A stretch of 7,181 nt of DNA from Planctomycetia bacterium (GCA_005776545.1 SXOY01000352.1:1-7181), one strand, 5' to 3'. Shown: positions 1-6,565, counted from the first letter of the stretch. Notes: generated by a model from the letters alone, not told the origin. Program-made: numbers and translations.

Positions 1-609
1 GTATCGATTGGCAACGACTGCCAGGTTGGTGACGGGTGCGAGTTTCACCCAAATGTTGTGCTGTACCCGCGGACGATCGTTGGCAAATGCGTGGTGTTGC
101 ACGCGAGCGTGATCATCGGCGTAGACGGGTTTGGTTACCGGCCAAGTTCCAGCGGTCTGGTAAAGATCCCGCATATCGGAAACGTTGTGATCGAAGACAA
201 TGTTGAAATTGGTGCCAACTCGTGTATTGATCGTTCGAAATTTGGTTCGACACGAATCGGCGCCGGATCCAAAATAGACAATCTGGTGCAGATTGGTCAC
301 GGTGTCATTGTCGGGCGGTCCGTGATTTTGTGTGCACACGTCGGGCTTTCCGGCAGCGTTCGCGTCGATGATGGAGCTATGTTGGGCGGCATGGTGGGTG
401 TCGTTGATGGCAAGGTAATTGGAAAAGGTGCCATGATTGGCGGCCAGTCCGCCGTTGCTGACGACATTCCCGCGGGACAGAAAGTTTTCGGTTCGCCCGC
501 GATTCCGATTCGACGCGCATTCGCGGAAAAAGCCTTTGTCGGCAAACTGTTCGACCTGCGCGCAAAGCTCTACCAGCTTTTGGACGCCGGTGAGCCGCCG
601 ACAACGTGA
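1..609 (+). CDS. lpxD: UDP-3-O-acylglucosamine N-acyltransferase LpxD, C-terminal part (5' end outside window)
   Basis: LpxD transfers a 3-hydroxyacyl chain from acyl-ACP to the 2-amino group of UDP-3-O-acylglucosamine, the third step of lipid A synthesis, in the cytoplasm. The frame is open from base 1, so the gene begins upstream; 202 residues are visible. Against a usual length near 340, the N-terminal uridine-binding domain is missing. What remains is a left-handed beta helix built of hexapeptide repeats (isoleucine/valine/leucine every sixth residue). It includes the family signature DGFGY (visible residues 42-46) and the segment [13 protein letters not shown], whose histidine at bases 298-300 matches the catalytic His239 of E. 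coli LpxD. A C-terminal helical stretch ([20 protein letters not shown]) fits the trimer's helical tail. The stop is TGA at 607-609. lpxC follows after 37 bases, so the two are probably one operon. The GTG at base 58 is an internal codon, not a start. Identification is firm. Confidence 0.95.
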   Translation, partial: VSIGNDCQVGDGCEFHPNVVLYPRTIVGKCVVLHASVIIGVDGFGYRPSSSGLVKIPHIGNVVIEDNVEIGANSCIDRSKFGSTRIGAGSKIDNLVQIGHGVIVGRSVILCAHVGLSGSVRVDDGAMLGGMVGVVDGKVIGKGAMIGGQSAVADDIPAGQKVFGSPAIPIRRAFAEKAFVGKLFDLRAKLYQLLDAGEPPTT

Positions 610-646
610 GCAATAGACACGGACTACTTTCACACCGGAGCGAATC

Positions 647-1546
647 ATGAGCTACACAACCTTAGCGGCACCCATTACACTCTCCGGCCCCTCGCTGCAG
701 TCTGCCAAGACAGCAACCGTTACGATTTCTCCAGCGGAGAAGGGTGTCGGGATTACGCTTGCCCGCACTGATGTTTCGAGCAATCCGGTGAAAGTGTCTA
801 CCAGGATCATGGCGCCGACAAAAGATGTCCGCACCACCAGTCTGGTGATTTCACAATCCGGAGATCGCCCGCTGATTGTTCACACAGTCGAGCACTTTCT
901 TTCTGCCCTCTATGGAATGGGAATCACCGATGCTCATATCACGGTTGATGGCGAGAACATGCCCATCCTAGATGGTTCATGCCAGCCGATCGTGGTGGCG
1001 ATGCAGGAAGTGGGCATTGCTTCTGATGGCTTGAAGCCACGTGTGCTGACAGTTGATGAGCCAATCATCATTCAGGATGAATCAGACCCGGCGGTGTCGA
1101 TTGAGATTCGGCCTCGCACAGCGGTTGGGTGCCGCTTTCGTTATGACTTTTTCACACAGCGTCCTGTTGCGGATGTGGATGGAACGTTTCGCACGCTCGA
1201 TCAGTCGTGTATCTGGGAGGGAGATGCGTTTACCTACGCGCGCGAACTTTCACCGGCACGCACATTCAGTTTCAAGATAGAGGTTGATGCGTTTACCAAG
1301 GCCGGTCAATTCACACATTTCACGCCCCAGGATCTTCTGGTCATCGATGACATCAAGGGCCATCCGATTCAGAATATGTATCGCTACAAAAATGAGCTCG
1401 CCCGTCACAAGCTTCTTGACTTGGTCGGTGATCTCGCGCTTGTGGGATGCCGCCTTCAAGTTGATATAGCAGCGCGGCGTTCGGGACATGGATTGAACCA
1501 TCTGGCGGCAAAGGCTCTCGCGGCGGTCGCGGCCAAGGCTACTTGA
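647..1546 (+). CDS. lpxC: UDP-3-O-acyl-N-acetylglucosamine deacetylase LpxC
   Basis: LpxC is the zinc-dependent deacetylase that commits UDP-3-O-acyl-GlcNAc to lipid A synthesis; its product is the substrate of LpxD, encoded just upstream. The protein has 299 residues, about family length (E. coli has 305). Zinc ligands are visible: His83 in VEHFLSAL, and His254 and Asp258 in ARHKLLDLVGD. Glu82 beside the first ligand is the expected general base, and His281 in SGHGLNH matches E. coli His265. NMPILDGS (104-111) and ARTFSF (204-209) match the two other conserved blocks. The ATG at 647 has GGAG at 637-640, six bases upstream, which supports this start. It is not fused to FabZ, unlike LpxC in several other phyla. 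No lpxA or fabZ follows; the next gene is gmd after 253 bases. Confidence 0.96.
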   Translation: MSYTTLAAPITLSGPSLQSAKTATVTISPAEKGVGITLARTDVSSNPVKVSTRIMAPTKDVRTTSLVISQSGDRPLIVHTVEHFLSALYGMGITDAHITVDGENMPILDGSCQPIVVAMQEVGIASDGLKPRVLTVDEPIIIQDESDPAVSIEIRPRTAVGCRFRYDFFTQRPVADVDGTFRTLDQSCIWEGDAFTYARELSPARTFSFKIEVDAFTKAGQFTHFTPQDLLVIDDIKGHPIQNMYRYKNELARHKLLDLVGDLALVGCRLQVDIAARRSGHGLNHLAAKALAAVAAKAT

Positions 1547-1799
1547 AGTTCTTGCAGAGTTCTTGAGTTCTTATCGATCTTCCAACATGATTTGGGCGTA
1601 CAAGGAAGCCCCTGTGGCTCCGATGTTTGGTCCCTAACCCATTGAAGCAGTGGAACTTAGGCTCAGCAAGACGCAGTCGGTCCTGACCAGTACGGATGTG
1701 CTTGGGTTGCAGGCTCATTGGACCGATCTAGTTGCAGGTGCGAACAATCCGTGTTCCCGTCCTATAACTCATGGCCTTTGAACAGACAGAGAGGTTGAA
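1547..1799. other. Gene-free spacer between lpxC and gmd with short repeats
   Basis: No convincing reading frame is present. Right after the lpxC stop, AGTTCTT occurs three times (1547-1553, 1558-1564, 1566-1572). The octamer GTTGCAGG occurs twice, 25 bases apart (1706-1713 and 1731-1738). TCGGTCC (1677-1683) is complementary to GGACCGA (1720-1726), giving a 7-bp stem with a 36-base loop. A small bulged hairpin lies at 1604-1621 but has no T-run, so no clear terminator for lpxC is seen. The gap is long enough to hold a gmd promoter. Confidence 0.5.
1763..1768 (+). promoter_or_regulatory. Possible -10 box upstream of gmd
   Basis: TATAAC is a 5-of-6 match to the sigma-70 -10 consensus and lies 31 bases before the gmd start. 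No good -35 box lies 16-18 bases upstream; the nearest, TTGCAG at 1732-1737, is 25 bases away. It could serve an activator-dependent promoter or be chance. Confidence 0.25.
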
Positions 1800-2858
1800 A
1801 TGTCGAAGCAGAAAACCGCGCTCATCACCGGAATTACCGGGCAAGATGGTTCCTATCTGGCCGAGTTGCTCGTCGCCAAGGGGTATCACGTCCACGGTGT
1901 CATTCGTCGCTCGTCGAGTTTCAACACCGGTCGTATTGATCACATCTATCTTGACCCGCACGTCAAGGGTGGCAATCTCAAGTTGCACTATGGCGACCTT
2001 TGCGATCCCAATTCGCTCAGTCGCATTCTCGAAATGTCTCAGCCCGATGAAGTGTACAACCTGGGTGCACAGTCTCACGTCCGCGTTTCGTTTGACATGC
2101 CAATTTACACCGCCGAGTCAGTCGGCATGGGCGCGTTCAAGCTTCTTGAAGCTGTGCGTGAGTATCAGCAGAAGACCAGCCGCGAAGTGCGGTATTATCA
2201 AGCATCAAGCTCTGAGCAATACGGCAAGGTGCTCGAGTCGCCCCAGAAAGAAACAACTCCCTTCTATCCACGTTCGCCATACGCCTGCGCCAAAGTCATG
2301 GCGCACTGGGCCACTGTGAATTATCGTGAAAGCTACGGAATGCACGCGTCCTGCGGCATCCTCTTCAACCACGAATCACCTCGCCGCGGCGAGACGTTTG
2401 TAACACGCAAGATCACTCGCGCTGTCGGTCGAATCAAGATGGGGTTGCAGGATAAAGTCTTCCTGGGAAATCTCGATTCCAAGCGCGACTGGGGTTTTGC
2501 TGGCGACTACGTAAAAATGATGTGGCTGATGCTGCAACAAGAGAAACCAGATGATTACGTCATCGCGACTAATCGCACGATCACCGTGCGTGAGTTTGCA
2601 GAGATGGCATTTAACCACGTCGGTCTGAATTTCAAGGATCACGTACTCTTTGATCCACGCTATCTTCGCCCAGCCGAAGTAGATTTGCTTCTGGGTGATC
2701 CTTCCAAGGCAGCTCGCAAGCTTGGCTGGAAGCCTGAAACTACGGTCGAGCAACTCGCGGCGATGATGGTTGAGTCTGACCTTGAACTTGCACGCCGCGA
2801 AAAGACGCTGCGCGATGCTGGCCACAAGATGCCTGAATACGCAGGGCACGATCAATAA
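1800..2858 (+). CDS. gmd: GDP-mannose 4,6-dehydratase
   Basis: This enzyme converts GDP-D-mannose to GDP-4-keto-6-deoxy-D-mannose, the shared precursor of GDP-L-fucose, GDP-D-rhamnose and related sugars for surface glycans. The product has 352 residues, close to the usual length. It is an extended short-chain dehydrogenase: NADP-binding GITGQDG (residues 11-17) and a family [12 protein letters not shown] segment (36-47). The active site includes SSSE (136-139), matching the E. coli Thr132-Ser-Glu134 stretch with Ser in place of Thr, and Tyr161-x3-Lys165. [17 protein letters not shown] (190-206) and [15 protein letters not shown] (290-304) are typical GMD blocks. AGAGAGG at 1788-1794, five bases before the ATG, supports the start. 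No GDP-fucose synthase or GDP-6-deoxymannose reductase gene follows; a strong hairpin closes the unit, so the next enzyme must be encoded elsewhere. Confidence 0.96.
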   Translation: MSKQKTALITGITGQDGSYLAELLVAKGYHVHGVIRRSSSFNTGRIDHIYLDPHVKGGNLKLHYGDLCDPNSLSRILEMSQPDEVYNLGAQSHVRVSFDMPIYTAESVGMGAFKLLEAVREYQQKTSREVRYYQASSSEQYGKVLESPQKETTPFYPRSPYACAKVMAHWATVNYRESYGMHASCGILFNHESPRRGETFVTRKITRAVGRIKMGLQDKVFLGNLDSKRDWGFAGDYVKMMWLMLQQEKPDDYVIATNRTITVREFAEMAFNHVGLNFKDHVLFDPRYLRPAEVDLLLGDPSKAARKLGWKPETTVEQLAAMMVESDLELARREKTLRDAGHKMPEYAGHDQ

Positions 2859-2892
2859 GGACCGTCTAGAAACTAATAACTCATGACATATC

Positions 2893-2935
2893 CAACGCCG
2901 TACACGCTCGATCCGTGTACGGCGTTGTGCGTTTT
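2893..2935 (+). terminator. Hairpin terminator after gmd
   Basis: The arms CAACGCCGTACACG (2893-2906) and CGTGTACGGCGTTG (2914-2927) form a perfect 14-bp stem around a 7-base loop, starting 34 bases after the gmd stop. A short T-run (TTTT, 2932-2935) follows after four bases. The stem is longer than most intrinsic terminators and the T-run is weak and offset. Termination is the likeliest role, but an operator for a dimeric regulator is possible. Confidence 0.65.
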
Positions 2936-3009
2936 CGACACAAAAACAGGCACGGTTCGCATTCCAATCGCCCGTCGTAAGCCTTCCGCCGCACCGGACG
3001 GTCGCCGTA

Positions 3010-3037
3010 TTGACATGCACATGAATCGTGGTACTCT
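3010..3037 (+). promoter_or_regulatory. Candidate sigma-70-type promoter for the SPFH gene
   Basis: A perfect TTGACA box (3010-3015) is followed after 16 bases by TACTCT (3032-3037), a weak -10 box that keeps the TA...T positions. TGG directly before it (3029-3031) would act as an extended -10. Transcription would start near 3044, giving a leader of about 200 bases before the preferred start at 3246. The location after a terminator and before a lone gene supports it; the poor -10 limits confidence. Confidence 0.4.
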
Positions 3038-3066
3038 CAGTTCATGCTGCTGGTGCTTCGCATCTC

Positions 3067-3183
3067 GGTGGACTTAGGAATTCTCGCACGCGTGTGTCTC
3101 ACTCGCCCAGATGATGCGGGTCAGCCTCTGCCGCCTCCATAGTCGCCGCCGCATCACCGTCAGTGCTGCCTAAGCGGGCCACC
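3067..3183 (+). repeat. Nested inverted repeats, possible structured leader
   Basis: Three arm pairs are nested in order. GGTGG (3067-3071) pairs with CCACC (3179-3183), CTTAGG (3073-3078) with CCTAAG (3169-3174), and TGATGCGG (3112-3119) with CCGCATCA (3149-3156). A perfect 8-base palindrome CACGCGTG (3087-3094) sits on the left side. If transcribed from the candidate promoter at 3010, this would fold as a branched element in the 5' leader of the SPFH gene. It matches no riboswitch family that I recognise. The individual arms are short, so chance pairing is possible. Confidence 0.35.
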
Positions 3184-3234
3184 TCTTGTCATTTCACAAT
3201 TCGCCTCGCGGGCCGATGTTCTCGGCACGCATAC

Positions 3235-3238
3235 GGAG
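3235..3238 (+). promoter_or_regulatory. Ribosome binding site deciding the SPFH start
   Basis: GGAG lies seven bases before the ATG at 3246. The two in-frame upstream alternatives, TTG at 3186 and ATG at 3216, have no comparable site (only CGCGGG before 3216). Confidence 0.6.
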
Positions 3239-3245
3239 ACTCTCA

Positions 3246-5216
3246 ATGTACATCATGATTCTTGGTTGTGTCGTCGCGGTTGTGTTGATCTTTCTTCTCT
3301 TGGGCGTTCGCTATGTGCCCAATAATCGCGTTGGAATCGTTGAGAAGCGGTTCAGTGCTTCTGGCTCAGTGCGCGATGGCCTTATTGCCACCAAGGGCGA
3401 AGCGGGTTTTATGCCGCACTTATTGCGTGGTGGGCTGCATTGGCTGATGCCACTTCAATACTCTGTTCATCGCACACCATTGGTCACAATCCCCCAGGGC
3501 AAGATCGGGTATGTCTTTGCGCGCGATGGAAAGCCGCTCGCGCCGATGCAGGCTCTCGCATCGAACGCAACCGCTACCAGCTTTGAAAACGTCGAAGTGT
3601 TTCTGGCTGCCGGCGGGCAACGAGGACCTCAGCGTGCGATCATGCGTGAAGGTGTGTACGCGATCAATCTCGCTCAATTCGTTGTCATCACGCAGAACAT
3701 GCTGTATTACATGCCGCTGACTCGCGAAGATCAGAAGATCTTCCAGGAGATGGCAAGACTGATTCAAGAGCGCGACGGGTTCAGCCCCGTCGTCATCAAA
3801 GGCACTGAAGACATTCTCGGTGTCGTGACTGTGCACGACGGTCCTGCCTTGAGCGACGGGCAAATCATCGCGCCAGTAGTAGGGCAGGGGGGCAACACTC
3901 ACAACAACTTCCAGGATCCTGAAGCATTTCTCGCTGCGGGCGGCCAGCGCGGTCGTCAATTCCAAGTGCTGGTGGACGGCACATACGTGATCAATCGCCT
4001 CTTCGCAACCATCGAATTTGTGAACAAGACGATTGTCGATGTGGGATTCGTGGGCGTCGTCGTTTCGTATACCGGCGAGCAAGGCAAGGACCTTTCTGGC
4101 AGTGAATATTCTCATGGCGAGCTTGTAGAACGCGGGCATCGCGGCGTCTGGAGCGAGCCACTGCTTCCGGGCAAATACGCGTTTAACACATATGCCGGTC
4201 GCGTGGTCATTGTCCCCACAACCAACTTCATGCTCAAGTGGATCAGAAGCGAAGCTGGCGAACACGCGTTTGACGCGAATCTGTCGGAAGTATCTCTCAT
4301 TACCAAAGACGCGTTTGAACCGAGCTTGCCTTTGTCAGTGGTTGTACATATTGACTATCGAAAAGCTCCGCTGGTTATTCAGCGGTTTGGCGACATTCGT
4401 CGCTTGGTCGAGCAAACGCTTGATCCCATGGTCGCCGCGTATTTCAAAAACGTCGCGCAGAATCGCACGGTGATACAGCTCTTGCAGAGCCGAAGTGAGA
4501 TTCAAGAACAGGCCGCAACCGAAATGAGAGAGAAGTTTGAGTACTACAACCTCGAGCTTGAAGAGGTATTGATCGGTACACCAAAAAGCCCGCAAGGCGC
4601 GGGTAAGTTCGAGCAGATACTGGAACAGCTTCGCGCGCGCCAGGTTGCCGAAGAACAAATCGACACGTACGACAAACAAGAGCGAGCCGCAGGTAAAGAG
4701 AGAGAACTGCGTCAGGCAGAGGCATTGGCACACCAACAGACCAAGCTCACGGAAAGCGAGCTGGCAATCACCATCATGAGCAATCAGGGCAAGGCCGACT
4801 ATCAGCGATCGCTGCAACAGGCCTCGCAGGTAAAGGCCATGGCCGAAGCGGAAGCCGCCAAAGTGCGAATGATGGGCGATGCGGAGTCTCAGCGAACGGC
4901 GCGCGTGGGAATCGCGCAGGCGATTGCCGTTGAAGAACAGGTTCGGGCGTATGGCGGTCCTGTGTATCAGCTCACGCAGTCGGTATTGTCGCGGTTCGCT
5001 GAAGCAATCCAGCAATCAAAGGTGGATGTCGTACCCAAGATCATGATCGGAGGTACGGATGCAAAATCAGGATCAGGGAACATCATGGAGGCTCTGATGG
5101 CGATGATGCTCTCAGAGAAGATGTTGACCACCGGAACGACCACTGGCGTGCCGCCACGGGCGGAGGCGGTTTCGATCCGCGAGGAGATCATGCGGAATAA
5201 CACGCCGCGAAATTGA
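3246..5216 (+). CDS. Large SPFH/flotillin-like membrane-anchored protein
   Basis: SPFH (stomatin/prohibitin/flotillin/HflK-C) proteins oligomerise on membranes and organise microdomains; the exact role here is unknown. From the ATG at 3246 it has 656 residues. Residues 1-22 form one hydrophobic membrane segment, then YVPNNRVGIVEK opens the SPFH region. Residues 45-330 insert a fourfold repeat with the pattern G-x2-G-x8-G at residues 51, 124, 233 and 297. The SPFH core resumes at about 348-445 (LITKDAFEPSLPLSVVVHIDY, then the QLLQSRSEIQ helix). About 455-570 is charged, alanine- and glutamate-rich coiled coil with the flotillin-like stretch MAEAEAAKVRMMGDAES. A tail rich in Gly, Met and Thr (600-656) ends it. 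An upstream start at 3216 would add basic residues before the membrane segment. The gene stands alone between terminators, with no NfeD-type partner beside it. Confidence 0.85.
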   Translation: MYIMILGCVVAVVLIFLLLGVRYVPNNRVGIVEKRFSASGSVRDGLIATKGEAGFMPHLLRGGLHWLMPLQYSVHRTPLVTIPQGKIGYVFARDGKPLAPMQALASNATATSFENVEVFLAAGGQRGPQRAIMREGVYAINLAQFVVITQNMLYYMPLTREDQKIFQEMARLIQERDGFSPVVIKGTEDILGVVTVHDGPALSDGQIIAPVVGQGGNTHNNFQDPEAFLAAGGQRGRQFQVLVDGTYVINRLFATIEFVNKTIVDVGFVGVVVSYTGEQGKDLSGSEYSHGELVERGHRGVWSEPLLPGKYAFNTYAGRVVIVPTTNFMLKWIRSEAGEHAFDANLSEVSLITKDAFEPSLPLSVVVHIDYRKAPLVIQRFGDIRRLVEQTLDPMVAAYFKNVAQNRTVIQLLQSRSEIQEQAATEMREKFEYYNLELEEVLIGTPKSPQGAGKFEQILEQLRARQVAEEQIDTYDKQERAAGKERELRQAEALAHQQTKLTESELAITIMSNQGKADYQRSLQQASQVKAMAEAEAAKVRMMGDAESQRTARVGIAQAIAVEEQVRAYGGPVYQLTQSVLSRFAEAIQQSKVDVVPKIMIGGTDAKSGSGNIMEALMAMMLSEKMLTTGTTTGVPPRAEAVSIREEIMRNNTPRN

Positions 5217-5230
5217 GACAGAATCTCGTT

Positions 5231-5269
5231 GCGGCCTGCGGGGGGAAACCCCGCAGACCCGCTTTTGTT
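5231..5269 (+). terminator. Intrinsic terminator after the SPFH gene
   Basis: CTGCGGGG (5236-5243) pairs perfectly with CCCCGCAG (5249-5256) around the loop GGAAA. The stem extends outward past a C-A mismatch through GCGG/CCCGC with one bulge. TTTTGTT (5263-5269) follows. It starts 14 bases after the stop codon at 5214-5216 and has the full form of a rho-independent terminator. Confidence 0.85.
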
Positions 5270-5372
5270 CGAATAATCGGCAATCGTTGCGCGGCATGTG
5301 TTTCTCGGACGATTCAATGCAATCCGCGGCAAACTGTGGCAGATGGTTGGCGCGAATCGGACCGACAATTGA

Positions 5373-5378
5373 TAGAAT
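5373..5378 (+). promoter_or_regulatory. Possible -10 box upstream of the methyltransferase-like gene
   Basis: TAGAAT matches 5 of 6 bases of the -10 consensus, 25 bases before the start codon at 5404. The best -35-like hexamer, TTGGCG at 5347-5352, is 20 bases away, which is too far for a standard promoter. A promoter is expected here because a strong terminator lies upstream. Confidence 0.3.
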
Positions 5379-5403
5379 GGTGATCCACCAGAACTGAAAG
5401 ACC

Positions 5404-6045
5404 ATGCAAATTCCAACACCGAAAAAACACTGGACAGTGAGTTACATGCGGTCGCGCCTGCGGCAAATGCGCTGGCAGAAAGCGCACCCGCTTGATCCGT
5501 GGCTGACGCGAGATGCGGTGGAGTTCCTGCGGAATTGGCTTCGGCCCGGCGACATCATGGTTGAGTTTGGGTCTGGCCGCAGCACTCTCTGGTTTGCGCG
5601 GGCAATTCATCCTGGTGGACACATTATCAGCGTTGAACATCACGAAGGCTGGTACAAAGATGTCAGCGAGCGGCTGAAGAATTCCGGGCAGTCGAATTAC
5701 TCATATCAACTCGCCGAAGAGAAGCCGGGTCCATATGTGGCCGCGGCCAACAACGAACTCGCAAAGCACGGTGGGTTTGCCGACATCATTTTGGTCGACG
5801 GGCGAATGCGCGATCACTGTGCTATCTGGGCACTTGAACACATCAGGCCCGGAGGAGTGATTGTCGTGGACAATGTGCAGCGATACCTGCCTCACAAGAG
5901 CAACGCGCCCACAGCCATTGCCGCCGACGGTCAACCCGATGGTGAGTTGTGGAAGAAGTTCAGTACAGCGGTGTCAGGTTGGCGCAAGCACTGGACCAGC
6001 GACGATATCGAAGATACGGCGTTTTTCTTTGCACCATCCAGGTGA
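5404..6045 (+). CDS. Class I SAM-dependent methyltransferase-like protein
   Basis: The 213-residue protein has a Rossmann-type methyltransferase core. Motif I is MVEFGSGRSTLWFA (52-65), for binding S-adenosylmethionine. An acidic residue ends strand 2 (Glu78 in ISVEHHEGWY), fitting the ribose-binding position. DIILVDGRMRDHC (127-139) is the motif around strand 4, and RPGGVIVVDN (148-157) is the post-motif strand. The first 35 residues are basic and aromatic-rich (KKHWTVSYMRSRLRQMRW) with no signal peptide, so it is probably cytoplasmic. I cannot name a substrate; similar small methyltransferase-like proteins occur in glycan gene clusters. The start ATG at 5404 has only a weak GAAAG (5396-5400) upstream. 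It forms its own unit after the terminator at 5231-5269 and converges on the next gene with 3 bases between stops. Confidence 0.8.
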   Translation: MQIPTPKKHWTVSYMRSRLRQMRWQKAHPLDPWLTRDAVEFLRNWLRPGDIMVEFGSGRSTLWFARAIHPGGHIISVEHHEGWYKDVSERLKNSGQSNYSYQLAEEKPGPYVAAANNELAKHGGFADIILVDGRMRDHCAIWALEHIRPGGVIVVDNVQRYLPHKSNAPTAIAADGQPDGELWKKFSTAVSGWRKHWTSDDIEDTAFFFAPSR

Positions 6046-6048
6046 TTC

Positions 6049-6558
6049 TCAAAGCACGATACTCTGGCGAGGAGAATTCTGTGGCACCGACAGCCCCATG
6101 ACCTCAAGCACTTTTGTCATGCCAACCACATCGCTCTCATCAAATGCGCCGATGTCGTAGCTGTCCCCGTCAAGAACTCCCCAGCACGAACCATCGATAT
6201 CAAAGAGCGGAATCACAATTTCTGATTGGTCTTTGGGGTCGCACGCAATGTAATTTGGTCCAAGTGATTTCACATCGCGCACGATCAACGGGCGTTTTTC
6301 CCTGAAACTGCGGCCGCAGCACCCGTGCAAACCAATCGGCGAACACGCAGGCTTATCGCGGCATTCCTCCAGCACAAGTTCCTGACCAGCGGGTGCTGAA
6401 TTATCAAACAGATAGAAACCGATCCATGACAGTGAATGCCGGCTGAACGCTTCCCATAAGAGGTCGACGGTGCGTTTCATGCGAACATCGCGATCTACTT
6501 CGGCACACGCAAATACCGATTCGTAGTCGCGTCTGAATTTGGATTCCGCTGTCCGCAT
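6049..6558 (-). CDS. GAF-domain protein, free methionine-(R)-sulfoxide reductase type
   Basis: The family (fRMsr; E. coli YebR/MsrC) reduces free methionine-R-sulfoxide through a GAF-fold active site, using a thioredoxin-type donor. This 169-residue protein is of family length and one GAF domain. It shows SWIGFYLFD (44-52), KPACSPIGLHGCCG (69-82), NYIACD (102-107), QSEIVIPLFD (111-120) and CWGVLDGDS (125-133). Cys72, Cys81 and Cys106 align with the three redox cysteines of YebR, Cys106 being the expected catalytic one. The Cys72-Cys81 spacing is one residue shorter than in YebR, and Cys80 is extra. I chose the ATG at 6558 because AGGAG (6570-6566) lies seven bases upstream. The same frame stays open much further, through the transporter gene, but that extension is out of frame with it and not protein-like. 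It lies 56 bases after the transporter gene and may be co-transcribed. Confidence 0.8.
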   Translation of the reverse strand: MRTAESKFRRDYESVFACAEVDRDVRMKRTVDLLWEAFSRHSLSWIGFYLFDNSAPAGQELVLEECRDKPACSPIGLHGCCGRSFREKRPLIVRDVKSLGPNYIACDPKDQSEIVIPLFDIDGSCWGVLDGDSYDIGAFDESDVVGMTKVLEVMGLSVPQNSPRQSIVL

Positions 6559-6565
6559 CTCGGCT

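Larger units (their letters stand above)
2936..3245. other. Long gene-free region upstream of the SPFH gene
   Basis: About 310 bases after the gmd terminator hold no recognisable protein gene. Frames crossing it give low-complexity or unrecognisable peptides. It contains a candidate promoter (3010-3037), a nested inverted-repeat cluster (3067-3183), and the ribosome binding site of the following gene. It most likely serves as promoter and 5' leader of the SPFH gene. Confidence 0.5.

Noticed and set aside
2376..3020. A 214-codon minus-strand frame opposite the end of gmd
   Set aside because: It is the antisense of a clear gmd coding region and crosses the perfect hairpin; its translation resembles no known protein and it has no supported start.
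2883..3077. A 64-codon plus-strand frame after gmd
   Set aside because: It contains the terminator hairpin within its first 15 codons, lacks a ribosome binding site, and gives an unrecognisable peptide.
3186..3245. A 20-residue N-terminal extension of the SPFH protein from a TTG start
   Set aside because: TTG is a rare start without a ribosome binding site here, while the ATG at 3246 has GGAG seven bases upstream and begins directly with the membrane segment. An intermediate start at 3216 cannot be fully excluded.
3420..4265. A 281-codon minus-strand frame inside the SPFH gene
   Set aside because: It lies wholly antisense to a well-supported gene, its composition (rich in His, Asp, Val) is that of reverse-read codons, and no domain is recognisable.
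4335..5015. A 226-codon minus-strand frame opposite the SPFH coiled-coil region
   Set aside because: Antisense reading of Glu/Gln/Ala-rich codons gives a Leu/Phe/Arg-rich artefact that only looks membrane-like.
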